Part shown: positions 24,111 through 32,281 of the stretch, piece after piece
How positions within the stretch are numbered: position 1 is the first letter of the stretch
How the letters are laid out: each line of letters starts with the position of its first letter
NCBI GenBank assembly: GCA_900547345.1
Contig: URGG01000001.1
Span: 1 to 64,000 of the forward strand
DNA: 64,000 nt
Direction: 5' to 3'
DNA from: an uncultured Collinsella sp.
GTDB taxonomy: Bacteria > Actinomycetota > Coriobacteriia > Coriobacteriales > Coriobacteriaceae
Translations under genes and position numbers: made by a program
Notes under the pieces: model-generated
The model's input: the letters and a program-made list of their open reading frames with translations, nothing else
Database searches by the model: none
What the model was told of the DNA's origin: nothing

Positions 24111-25415
24111 ATGGAGAAAACTGCCGAGCAGCTGCGCCGCGAACACATTGCCCTAGAGGGCGACACCCACGGTAAGAATAAATGGGCGATTCTGTTCACC
24201 GTGCTCGTCATGACCTTTATGGCGTGTCTGGATGCGAGCATCGTGACGGTGGCGCTCCCAGTGATGCAAAAGGAGCTGGGGGTGGGTCTCGACCGCATTC
24301 AGCTCGTGAGCTCGGTGTATCTGCTCGCGACGTGCGTCGCCATGCTGCCGTTTGGCCGCTTGGGCGATGTGCGCGGCAAGGTGAATGTGTTCCAGCTTGG
24401 TGTAATCGTCTTTACGGGTGGCTCGTTGCTTTGCGGGCTTTCGGCTTCGCTCCAGGTGCTTATCTTGGCGCGTTTCGTGCAGGGCATTGGCTGTGCCGCC
24501 GCGATGGCCAACAATATGGGCATCATCACCGAGTCGTTTCCGGCGCGTGAGCGCGGCCGTGCCATGGGCATTCTGGCGACCTTTGTGGCTCTTGGCATGA
24601 TGTGCGGCCCCGTGCTCGGCGGCGTGCTGGTGGCGAGCTTTCCCTGGGAGAGCATCTTCCTTATCAATCTGCCCATTGGCGTAATCTCGTTTATCGTGGG
24701 ACTCTATACGCTGCCGCATGTGAAGCCGGAGGCTGGCGAACGCCCTATGCCGTTGACAGAGGCGGCGCGTCGCTGCTTTGCGAGCTCGGCTTTCACGATT
24801 AACCTGGCTTGCATGCTTATCGTGTTCGTGGGTATCGGTGCCTCCGAGTTTGTGCTGCCGTTCTACTTTCAGGATGCCCACGGCTTTAGCTCCGATATCT
24901 CCGGCCTGTTGTTTTTGGCGATGCCGGTCGTGAATGCCTTTGTGGGCCCGCTTTCGGGCTCGGTGTCCGACCGTGTTGGTTGTGAAGCGCCCACGGCCGT
25001 TGGCCTGGGCGTGTACGTGTGCGGTCTCTTTGCGGTGAGCACGCTTGACGAGCACTCTTCCATCTTGATGATTGTGTGCTGCGTCGCGTTTATGTCGTGC
25101 GGCACGTCGATCTTCCAGAGTCCCAATAATTCGCTGTATATGGGTTCGGCTCCGCGTGAGGCGCTTGGCTTTGCGGGCAGCTTGAGCAGCTTGGCGCGCT
25201 ATGCGGGCATAGCGCTGGGTATTACGGCGGCGTCGCGCATCCTGTATGGACAGACGAGCGCGGCGATGGGCAAGACGGTCACGAGCTATGTGGCGGGTCG
25301 TCCGGACGTGTTCCTCTTTGGCTTCCGTTTGGTATTCTACGTGCTGATGGCCGTTGCTACCGTGGGCTTTGCGCTCACATTGGTACGTTTGGTGAGGACG
25401 CGCACCCGGCATTAG
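24111..25415 (+). CDS. MFS transporter (DHA2-like drug exporter)
   Basis: The 434-residue membrane protein has a run of hydrophobic segments consistent with 12 or more transmembrane helices. Helix 1 holds LDASIVTVALP, a hallmark of the DHA2 group (LDxTIVNVALP), and loop 2-3 has GRLGDVRGK (motif A). Motif C-like GPVLGGVL is in helix 5. It likely exports small toxic compounds by proton antiport; the substrate is unknown. The ATG at 24111 follows GAAAGGATATAC. It lies alone after a terminator. Confidence 0.88.
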   Translation: MEKTAEQLRREHIALEGDTHGKNKWAILFTVLVMTFMACLDASIVTVALPVMQKELGVGLDRIQLVSSVYLLATCVAMLPFGRLGDVRGKVNVFQLGVIVFTGGSLLCGLSASLQVLILARFVQGIGCAAAMANNMGIITESFPARERGRAMGILATFVALGMMCGPVLGGVLVASFPWESIFLINLPIGVISFIVGLYTLPHVKPEAGERPMPLTEAARRCFASSAFTINLACMLIVFVGIGASEFVLPFYFQDAHGFSSDISGLLFLAMPVVNAFVGPLSGSVSDRVGCEAPTAVGLGVYVCGLFAVSTLDEHSSILMIVCCVAFMSCGTSIFQSPNNSLYMGSAPREALGFAGSLSSLARYAGIALGITAASRILYGQTSAAMGKTVTSYVAGRPDVFLFGFRLVFYVLMAVATVGFALTLVRLVRTRTRH

Positions 25416-25572
25416 CGTGTTGGGAGGCTGCCTGCCACGACTCGCGCCGTTCCAAAAAGACTGGTTTGTGGTGCGATGCGGCTTGTGGGGCGGGCGGGGG
25501 TCGGTCCGTGGTAGACTATCGAACAACGTTTATTAATCGCGCGGTATCGTTGCCGCGAGAAGGGGTTGCGCC

Positions 25573-26151
25573 ATGCAGGAGCTTGAGGATCGTATTCGCC
25601 ATGACGGCATCGTAAAGGCCGGTAACGTCCTTAAGGTTGATGCCTTCCTCAACCACCAGTGCGACGTTGAGCTGTTCGACCATATGGGCGCCGAGTGGGC
25701 CCGTCTGTTCGAGGGTGTCGAGATCAACAAGATCCTGACGATCGAGGCTTCGGGCATTGGCATGGCTTGCATTGCGGCCCAGCATTTTGGCGGCGTGCCG
25801 GTGGTCTTTGCCAAGAAGGCACAGTCCATCAACCTCGACGGCGAGCAGTATGCCACGACCATCTACTCCTTTACCAAGCAGAAGGAGTACCCGGTTATCG
25901 TTGGCAAGCGTTTTCTGTCCGAGGGCGACAAGGTCCTGATTATCGACGACTTCCTGGCCAACGGCTGCGCGCTCGAGGGCCTTATCAAGATTTGCGAGGC
26001 TGCGGGTGCCGAGGTGTCCGGTATTGGCATTGCAGTGGAGAAGGGCTTCCAGGGCGGCGGCGATAAGCTCCGCGAGCGCGGCTTCCGCGTCGAGAGCCTG
26101 GCCCGTATCGCCGATATGGACTGCGAGACCGGCGAGATCACTTTCGCCTAA
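25573..26151 (+). CDS. xpt: Xanthine phosphoribosyltransferase
   Basis: Xpt salvages xanthine to XMP using PRPP. The 192-residue protein has the family N-terminus ([21 protein letters not shown]) and the PRPP loop [16 protein letters not shown], where most homologues have Gln before Ala. Length is normal. The start follows GAGAAGGGGTTGCGCC. No purine riboswitch core is visible in the 157-base upstream region; a hairpin CGCGG/CCGCG sits just before the ribosome binding site. Confidence 0.93.
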   Translation: MQELEDRIRHDGIVKAGNVLKVDAFLNHQCDVELFDHMGAEWARLFEGVEINKILTIEASGIGMACIAAQHFGGVPVVFAKKAQSINLDGEQYATTIYSFTKQKEYPVIVGKRFLSEGDKVLIIDDFLANGCALEGLIKICEAAGAEVSGIGIAVEKGFQGGGDKLRERGFRVESLARIADMDCETGEITFA

Positions 26152-26180
26152 GCGCGCAACACAAGCGATTGGTATGCGAT

Positions 26181-26214
26181 GTGACAAAGGGACTTTCCCT
26201 TTGTCACATTTTTT
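26181..26214 (+). terminator. Terminator after xpt
   Basis: A perfect 12-bp stem (GTGACAAAGGGA at 26181-26192 with TCCCTTTGTCAC at 26196-26207) is followed by ATTTTTTG. Confidence 0.95.
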
Positions 26215-26234
26215 GTATGAGGGGAGGTGTTGAT

Positions 26235-26615
26235 ATGGACGAGAACAAGATGGGATGGCGCGAGTATGCGCGCTATGCCGAGATGTCGGCCGAGGAGTTG
26301 GCGCGCGATTGCGAGGCGCAGGTGTTTCGCGCGACGGGTCCGGGCGGACAAGGCGTCAACACGACGGACTCGGCGGTGCGCATGAAACATATCCCTTCGG
26401 GAATTACCGTGACGGCGCGCGAGAGCCGCAGCCAGTTCCAGAACCGTAGCTGCTGTCTGCGTAAGCTGAGGGCAGAGCTTGAGCGTCGTGGCCGTCCGCC
26501 GCGCCGACGCGTAAAGACCAAGGTGCCTCAGCGCTCTCGCCAGCGCAGGCTCAATGACAAGCACTTCAACGCCATTAAAAAGGCCAACCGTCGCAAGCCG
26601 GGCAGCGAAGAATAG
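26235..26615 (+). CDS. Peptide chain release factor-like protein (stand-alone GGQ domain)
   Basis: The 126-residue protein consists of the catalytic domain of class I release factors: ATGPGGQGVNTTDSAVRMKH with the GGQ motif that triggers peptidyl-tRNA hydrolysis, followed by a basic C-terminal tail (RRRVKTKVPQRSRQRRL). It lacks the codon-recognition domains. Such proteins (ArfB/YaeJ or RF-H type) rescue stalled ribosomes. The start is the ATG at 26235 behind GGGGAGG, after the xpt terminator. Confidence 0.85.
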   Translation: MDENKMGWREYARYAEMSAEELARDCEAQVFRATGPGGQGVNTTDSAVRMKHIPSGITVTARESRSQFQNRSCCLRKLRAELERRGRPPRRRVKTKVPQRSRQRRLNDKHFNAIKKANRRKPGSEE

Positions 26616-26624
26616 CCTTCTCAT

Positions 26625-26693
26625 AAGTTGCGGTGAAATAGGGACTGTTTTGCGGCTTTAGATGCATAAACAGTCCCTATTTCACCGCAACTT
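26625..26693. repeat. Perfect 26-bp inverted repeat, TTGCGGTGAAATA family
   Basis: Arms 26625-26650 and 26668-26693 are exactly complementary, with AAGTTGCGGTGAAATAGGG at the outer end and CTGTTT inside; the 17-base loop adds a few more pairs. It sits between two convergent genes (release factor-like and lipid kinase). Its outer segments are shared with the diverged copy at 5726-5788. Confidence 0.9.
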
Positions 26694-26701
26694 AGGTGGG
26701 G

Positions 26702-27664
26702 TTAGCGGGTGGGGTGCCAGACGTGGAGGGCGCCGCTGAGGATGTCGACCTCAATGCGCGAGGCGACAACGGGCTCGCCGTCGGCCTGGATGGGGTAGTC
26801 GGGCTCCTCAAAAGTGAGCTCGGCATGGCGGCAGCGGCGCATGCGAACCGGCGGCAGCTTGGTATGATGGCCGTCCTTGGCCGAAAGGAACATAGGCAGG
26901 GCTACCGCGCGAGGGACGGGGCCGCAGGCGTAGCAGACGTCGAGCATGCCGTCGCAGGGGTCGGCATCGGGGCAGATGCGATAGCCCGAGCCATACGTGG
27001 GGCCCAGCTGAATCGCCATGATGATCGCCCTTACGCGCTCGGCGGGCGCGCCGTCAAAGCTGGCTGTCATGGGGTAGTTGCGATAGCGTAGGCCAAACTG
27101 CTCAAGTCCCGAAAGAGTGTAGAGCGGAGCGCCGGCGAGGCCCGTCTTTTTGCGTAGCTCGGTGGTGCTCAGGCCGATGGCGGCATCGATGCCGACCGAA
27201 AGCGTCTGGTCGTAGTACTCAACGGCAGCCTCGCCGTTGCCGCTCGCAGGGCTCCACGAGCGAATGCGCCCGATGTCCTGACGCTGCAGCTCGCAGGTGA
27301 GCAGCGCGCCAAAATCTTTGCCGGAGAAATCGTCGATTCCGAGTGTCTGGGCAAAATCATTGCCGGAGCCCACGGGTAAGATGGCAAGAGCGGGGCGGGC
27401 TTTCTCCTTTTGCGCCATCAAGCCATTGACGACCTCGTGGATCACGCCGTCGCCGCCGAGTGCGATAACGGTGCGATAGCCCGTTGCCTGGGCGGCCAGC
27501 TCCTTGGCGTGTCCCATTCGCTCGGTTAGCACCAGGTCAAACTGGGATGCGCGTGCGGTCATGTCCAAAAAGCGCTGCAGACGCTCGGCAACTTCGCGCG
27601 CCGCACCCGACTGGGCGGCGGGGTTGGCGATGATGAGCGTACGTCCAAAATCAGTTGCGTGCAT
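26702..27664 (-). CDS. Diacylglycerol/lipid kinase family protein (DagK/YegS-like)
   Basis: The 320-residue protein has the DAGK catalytic motif ALGGDGVIHEVVNGL (about residues 69-83) and LPVGSGNDFAQTLG, which bind ATP and magnesium. It probably phosphorylates a membrane lipid such as diacylglycerol for lipid recycling. The start is the ATG at 27664 behind GGGAG; the frame to 27736 has no family similarity. It lies 87 bases after the CLC transporter gene on the same strand and may be cotranscribed with it. Confidence 0.88.
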   Translation of the reverse strand: MHATDFGRTLIIANPAAQSGAAREVAERLQRFLDMTARASQFDLVLTERMGHAKELAAQATGYRTVIALGGDGVIHEVVNGLMAQKEKARPALAILPVGSGNDFAQTLGIDDFSGKDFGALLTCELQRQDIGRIRSWSPASGNGEAAVEYYDQTLSVGIDAAIGLSTTELRKKTGLAGAPLYTLSGLEQFGLRYRNYPMTASFDGAPAERVRAIIMAIQLGPTYGSGYRICPDADPCDGMLDVCYACGPVPRAVALPMFLSAKDGHHTKLPPVRMRRCRHAELTFEEPDYPIQADGEPVVASRIEVDILSGALHVWHPTR

Positions 27665-27751
27665 GGGGCGACTCCCGGCGTATGGCGTGACGGTGCGGTC
27701 GCGCTCAGGTCGAATTGCCCCCGATTGTGGCTGCACGGCGAATACTTACGT

Positions 27752-29173
27752 CTACTCTATCAGGTCGTTGTGGCGCTCGATAGCATCCGCTACCGTACCG
27801 CCCTCATCCACAATAAGCGAACGGCGCTTGGGTGAGATGATGCGTTGGGCGGGGTACACGCCGCGGTGCCCGCCGACGAGATAGCTGATAAAGGCCACGA
27901 TGACAAAGAAGCCGGCTGCCGTGCCGTGGAACAGGTCGATGGCCATCATGCAGGTGGTGATGGGCACGTTGAGGCCGGCGCAGAACACGCCGAGCATGCC
28001 GAGAGCCGCCAGAAAACTGGGGTCGAGCCCGGTAAGGCAACCGATCCAGCCACCGAGTGCCGCGCCGATGCCAAACAGGGGCGTGACCTCGCCGCCTTGG
28101 AAGCCTGCGCCCAGGGTAAGCGCTGTGACGACCAACTTGATGGCTGCGTCCGTCAGGGTGGTGTTGCCTGCAAATCCGGCGCCGGAAAGCCACGTGGAAA
28201 GGCCGGCGTAGTCCCAGGCATCGAGGAGGGCATAGGCGGCCAAAACCACGAGTGCGCCTATAAGTGCGCGAACAAGGTAATTGGTGATAAAGCGACCGTA
28301 CAGGCTCTTGACGGTTCGAACCGACCAGGCAAAGAGGCGTGCCGTCAGACCGAAGATAATGGCGCTGATAACAACGATGACAACCGTTTTGGGTGTCATG
28401 TTGGGAACGCTGGCGATGACATTCGCCTCGTACTCGGTTCCCAAGGCAAGCGACGTAAAGTAGCCGGTAAACGAGGCGACCAGGCAGTAGATGCCCGCGG
28501 TGTAGTCGATCTTGCCGATAAAGCACATCTCCATGCCAAAGAAAGCCCCGGCAAGGGGCGAACCGAATACGGCACCAAAGGCCGACGAGATGCCGGCGAG
28601 CATGAGGTCGTGGTGGTCATGCTTTTTGAGGTGGGCGAGGCTCGAGATGTTGCTGGCGATGGTGCCGCCGATCTGCACCGCGGCCCCCTCGCGACCGGCC
28701 GATCCGCCCGTTAGGTGCGTGAGCGTGGAGCACACAAACGTGAGGACGGCCATGCGCATATGGATGAGGCGTGTGCCCAGAGCGGAGTCGATGACCAGGT
28801 TGTTGCCACGCTTTGCGGCGAGACCGTGGTTCTTGTAGACCCATGCGGTGGCCATGCCCACAACGGGAAGCAGCGCGTAAATCCACGCATGGTGCTCGCG
28901 ATAGTCGGTCGCGATATTCAGCGAGGCCAAAAACGCCCAAGCGGCAACGCCCATGGCGAGCGAGACGATGACGACGAGTGCGAGCAACTTGGCGCTCGCG
29001 AGTAGGTTGCGGGCGTTGCGGCGCGTGTCGGCAGCCAAGAGATGCTCAGAGCGGGTGAGCTGATGCCTGCCTGCCGTGATGACGTCGTTCAGGGAGAAAA
29101 AACCGCCTTCGTCGAGCGGCTGGGAATGATCCTGCGCTTCGTTTGCGCTTTCGGGTTTGTCGTTATGAGCCAT
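27752..29173 (-). CDS. CLC-family anion channel or transporter
   Basis: The 473-residue protein has about ten hydrophobic helices and the CLC motif GSAGREGAAVQIG, with the gating Glu in GREG. The following Pro of Cl-selective members (GREGP) is Ala here, and the GxFxP motif appears as GGEVTPLFG. The GSGIP motif is not recognisable. These changes resemble the CLC-F (fluoride) branch, but I found no fluoride riboswitch upstream, so the ion is open. The start is the ATG at 29173 after AGAGGAACG. A minus-strand TATAAT at 29203-29208 is a likely -10 box. Confidence 0.85.
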   Translation of the reverse strand: MAHNDKPESANEAQDHSQPLDEGGFFSLNDVITAGRHQLTRSEHLLAADTRRNARNLLASAKLLALVVIVSLAMGVAAWAFLASLNIATDYREHHAWIYALLPVVGMATAWVYKNHGLAAKRGNNLVIDSALGTRLIHMRMAVLTFVCSTLTHLTGGSAGREGAAVQIGGTIASNISSLAHLKKHDHHDLMLAGISSAFGAVFGSPLAGAFFGMEMCFIGKIDYTAGIYCLVASFTGYFTSLALGTEYEANVIASVPNMTPKTVVIVVISAIIFGLTARLFAWSVRTVKSLYGRFITNYLVRALIGALVVLAAYALLDAWDYAGLSTWLSGAGFAGNTTLTDAAIKLVVTALTLGAGFQGGEVTPLFGIGAALGGWIGCLTGLDPSFLAALGMLGVFCAGLNVPITTCMMAIDLFHGTAAGFFVIVAFISYLVGGHRGVYPAQRIISPKRRSLIVDEGGTVADAIERHNDLIE

Positions 29174-29383
29174 ACGTTCCTCTTTTAGGTTGCAACGCAA
29201 GCATTATAAAACGCGGCTAACGCGACGAGCCGGTGGGTTGGTTTCCATTCTGTTTCGCGGCCTGCAACCGACAGGTGTATTTGCGGGTACAGGCCGAGTC
29301 GCGGTCGTGCGTCGGGGGATTATACTGAGACAAGCATAAAGAATCGGCGCCCCTGTTGTGCGCCGTGGCATTAAGAGGTGCAT

Positions 29384-30646
29384 ATGGCAGAGAAACTCAT
29401 TCCGCTGGAGGACGCGCAGTCGATTGTTTTGTCGCACGTTGCTCCGACCGATCTCGTCGAGATTCCCGTGTGGCAGGCGGCTGGTTTTCCCTTGGCCGAG
29501 GACGCGGTGGCCGATATCGACATCTCGCCGTTTGCCAACAGCGCCATGGACGGGTATGCCGTGCGCTCGGCGGACTTGGCGCAGGCATCTGGCGAGGTGC
29601 CGGTGACGCTCGACGTTATCGGACACGAGGCCGCGGGCCATGTCTTTGAGGGCACAATCGGCGCGGGCGAGACAGTCCGCATCATGACGGGCGCGCCGGT
29701 ACCCGAAGGTGCCGATGCCGTGGTGAAGTACGAGATCGTCGACGTACTCGATGGCGACGGCAACGAGGGCTCGCACGTTCGCTTCTCGGCGCCTGCCAAG
29801 GTAGGGGAGAACGTTCGCTCTGCCGCCGAGGAGGCCCATGCCGGCGATGTTGTGATGCATGCCGGCGAGGTCGTGGCTCCGGCGGGCGCCGGCTTGCTGG
29901 CAAGCGCCGGATACGCGAGCGTGAAGGTGTACGCTGCCCCACGTGTGGGCATCATCTCGTTGGGCACGGAACTGGTCGCACCGAGTAAGGTACCGGCGCG
30001 CGGTCAGATTCGCGATTCCAACTCCTCGGCGCTGATGGCCGAAGCACTCGATGCTGGCGCCGAGCCCGTGTTCTACGGCATCGCGCCCGATGATGAGCAG
30101 GCGATTACCGAGTTGGTGCATCGTGCCGTGCAGGAGTGCGATTTTGTCATTACGAGCGGTGGCGCCTCGGCGGGCGACTATGACTACGTGACGGCGCTGG
30201 TTAAGCGCGAGGGTGAGGTGTTATTCGATCGCATCTCGATGCGTCCGGGCAAGGCTATCACGTTTGGCTTGCTCGCAGGTAAGCCCTACCTGGGGCTTTC
30301 AGGCAATCCGGCCGCGGCGTATGTGGGCTTTGAGATGCTCGCCCGCCCGGCGATTCGTAAGATGCGCGGCTTTGCCGAAGGTGCGCGTCCCGTGCAGCAG
30401 GCGACGCTCACACACGGCGTGAAAAAGCGACAGCATCGTCGCTTCTTCGATCGCGCCACGGTTTTGCGCGACCCCGAGACCGGTGAGCTGTTGGTGACCG
30501 AGGCCAAGACGCAGAATTCGGCGCTGCTCGGCACGATGCAGCGTGCGAACTGCCTGTTGCGTGTTGACGAAGGACCGTGTGAGCTCAAGGCGGGCGACGT
30601 CGTGGATGTCGTGCGTGTTGACCTGCCCGAGGGCGCCGTGTTGTAG
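29384..30646 (+). CDS. moeA: Molybdopterin molybdenumtransferase
   Basis: MoeA inserts molybdenum into adenylylated molybdopterin to make the cofactor. The 420-residue protein has the N-terminal SPFANSAMDGYAVRSAD block, IMTGAPVPEGADAVV and the MPT-binding SGGASAGDYD motif followed by MRPGKAITFG. The ATG at 29384 is preferred over an upstream GTG at 29378 because it is five bases from GAGG. The gene leads a molybdenum group: mog is 10 bases downstream, and modABC follow. A TATACT at 29321 is a possible -10 box. Confidence 0.95.
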   Translation: MAEKLIPLEDAQSIVLSHVAPTDLVEIPVWQAAGFPLAEDAVADIDISPFANSAMDGYAVRSADLAQASGEVPVTLDVIGHEAAGHVFEGTIGAGETVRIMTGAPVPEGADAVVKYEIVDVLDGDGNEGSHVRFSAPAKVGENVRSAAEEAHAGDVVMHAGEVVAPAGAGLLASAGYASVKVYAAPRVGIISLGTELVAPSKVPARGQIRDSNSSALMAEALDAGAEPVFYGIAPDDEQAITELVHRAVQECDFVITSGGASAGDYDYVTALVKREGEVLFDRISMRPGKAITFGLLAGKPYLGLSGNPAAAYVGFEMLARPAIRKMRGFAEGARPVQQATLTHGVKKRQHRRFFDRATVLRDPETGELLVTEAKTQNSALLGTMQRANCLLRVDEGPCELKAGDVVDVVRVDLPEGAVL

Positions 30647-30656
30647 GAGGAATGCT

Positions 30657-31136
30657 ATGGAGCTGAAGATTTCGATTGTGACGTGCTCGGATACGCGCGA
30701 TCTTGCCCAGGACGAGGCTGGAGCCGCACTCGAGGAACTCATCATGGCGCAGGGCTGGACGGTTGCCTCACATGTGGTCGTGCGCGACGACGCCAGCGAG
30801 ATCGGTGATGCCATTGTGGAAGCCGCCGATGAGTGCCACGCCAATGTCGTGCTCACCTGCGGCGGCACGGGGCTTTCGATGCGCGATGTGACGCCCGAGG
30901 CGACGCGTGCCGTCTGCGACCGCGATGTGCCGGGTATTGCAGAGGCAATTCGTGCGTACTCCATGACTAAGACGCGCCGCGCTATGCTCTCGCGCGCCGT
31001 GTGCATGCAGCGTGGGTATACACTTGTCATCAACTTTCCGGGATCTACGAAAGCGGCCCGCGAAAGCTGGGAGGCCGTGAGCGATCAGCTGGAGCATGCG
31101 GCCCAAATGACGGCGGGCGGCGGGCACGCCAAATAA
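30657..31136 (+). CDS. mog: Molybdopterin adenylyltransferase-type protein (MogA/MoaB)
   Basis: The 159-residue protein activates molybdopterin by adenylylation before MoeA acts. It shows the MPT-binding TCGGTGLSMRDVTPEA motif and a late FPGSTKAA. The gene begins 10 bases after moeA behind AGGAGG, so the two are cotranscribed. A terminator follows at 31151, separating them from modA. MogA and MoaB cannot be told apart by sequence alone here. Confidence 0.92.
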   Translation: MELKISIVTCSDTRDLAQDEAGAALEELIMAQGWTVASHVVVRDDASEIGDAIVEAADECHANVVLTCGGTGLSMRDVTPEATRAVCDRDVPGIAEAIRAYSMTKTRRAMLSRAVCMQRGYTLVINFPGSTKAARESWEAVSDQLEHAAQMTAGGGHAK

Positions 31137-31150
31137 GCGCACTACCTGCG

Positions 31151-31184
31151 GCGGAGCGACCTTACGGGCTGCTCCGCCTTTTTT
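31151..31184 (+). terminator. Terminator after mog
   Basis: GCGGAGC (31151-31157) pairs with GCTCCGC (31171-31177), followed by a C and six T residues. Confidence 0.88.
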
Positions 31185-31242
31185 ATGCAGCGGCAGTGCG
31201 GTCATCTCGGGGTTATCGGTAAAAGAAACTTATTAGACGAGA

Positions 31243-31280
31243 AATAATTATCACAAACATTATTCGCGCGGAAGTATAAT
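31243..31280 (+). promoter_or_regulatory. modA promoter region with a possible operator
   Basis: A -10 box TATAAT lies at 31275-31280, with no good -35. Just upstream, AATAAT (31243-31248) and ATTATT (31259-31264) form an inverted repeat with a 10-base spacer. The decamer AATAATTATC at 31243-31252 recurs inverted at 34886-34895, after modC. A regulator site is plausible but unproven. Confidence 0.4.
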
Positions 31281-31340
31281 CTAGTAACAGAATAAAGCCC
31301 GCGGCGGGGTGCCCGGGCATAGCGTTCGAAAGGGTTGAAC

Positions 31341-32213
31341 ATGTTCGATATGGTTTCTCGCCGCGGGTTTGTCTCGCTTTCTGCTGCCGCTGCCGCCGGC
31401 CTTGGCCTTGCCGGCTGCTCGGGCAACAAGACGTCCGAGCCGGCCGGATCCGATGCCGGTTCTGCTAAGGCATCTTCCAAGAAAGCTGTCGAGCTGCAGG
31501 TCTTTGCCGCCAACTCGCTCGAGAAGGCCCTGCCCGAGGTTCAGGAGCTTTACACCGACCAGACCGGCACCACCTTCGCCGACACGCAGTTCAAAGCGTC
31601 CGGCGACCTTGTCGAGCAGATGCGTGCCGGCGCCACGGTCGACGTGCTCATCACCGCTTCCAAGGGCACCATGGATGACGCTGAGACCGCCGGGCTCGTC
31701 GACGCCGACACGCGTGAGGATATGTTCGCCAACGACCTCGTGATTATTCGCGCCGAGGGCTCCGACACCAAGGTCGAGGCCATCGCCGACGTCGCGAACC
31801 TGGACGGCAAGATCGCCATCGGCGATGCCAAGACCGTTCCGGCCGGCAAGTACGCCAACCAGGCGCTGGCTTCTGTGGGCCTTTATACCGGCACCGAGGG
31901 CGACGACGGCGAGTATGCGCCCGAGATCGCCGACAAGGTGGCCCTGGCCGACAAAGTTGGTACCGCCGCCGCCTATGTGTCCACGGGCGACTGCGTGGCT
32001 GGCTTTGTCTACAGCTCCGATATCTTCCGCTACGACGGCATCGAGGAGGCCTTCGTGTGCCCCGAGGATTCGCACAAGCCCATCGTGTATCCGGGCGCCG
32101 TTGCCGAGAGCTCCGAGCACGCCGACGAGGCCAAGGCGTTCATCGACTTCTGTCTGACCAACAAGAAGGCTCAGAAGATTTGGGCTAAGTACGGCTTTGA
32201 GCTTTCCGAGTAG
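31341..32213 (+). CDS. modA: Molybdate-binding lipoprotein of the ABC importer
   Basis: The 290-residue protein has a signal peptide with twin Arg (SRRGFVSLSAAAAAG) and a lipobox LAGC, so it is lipid-anchored outside the membrane. The mature part is a class II binding protein with FAANSLEKALPEV and DVLITASKGTMDDA, which line the oxyanion site in ModA. It captures molybdate or tungstate and delivers it to ModB. The start is the ATG at 31341 after GAAAGGG. modB and modC follow on the same strand, 68 and 3 bases apart. Confidence 0.93.
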   Translation: MFDMVSRRGFVSLSAAAAAGLGLAGCSGNKTSEPAGSDAGSAKASSKKAVELQVFAANSLEKALPEVQELYTDQTGTTFADTQFKASGDLVEQMRAGATVDVLITASKGTMDDAETAGLVDADTREDMFANDLVIIRAEGSDTKVEAIADVANLDGKIAIGDAKTVPAGKYANQALASVGLYTGTEGDDGEYAPEIADKVALADKVGTAAAYVSTGDCVAGFVYSSDIFRYDGIEEAFVCPEDSHKPIVYPGAVAESSEHADEAKAFIDFCLTNKKAQKIWAKYGFELSE

Positions 32214-32281
32214 CGCGGCTTGGCGCGATAATTCCATCGTTTTGTGTTTCACTCCGTCCTTGTATTCGCTTGGAGCTCTTC

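Noticed and set aside
25416..25572. A purine riboswitch upstream of xpt.
   Set aside because: The loop and junction consensus is absent; only a short GC hairpin is visible.
29174..29300. A fluoride riboswitch upstream of the CLC gene.
   Set aside because: The conserved blocks of that riboswitch are not found on the minus strand.
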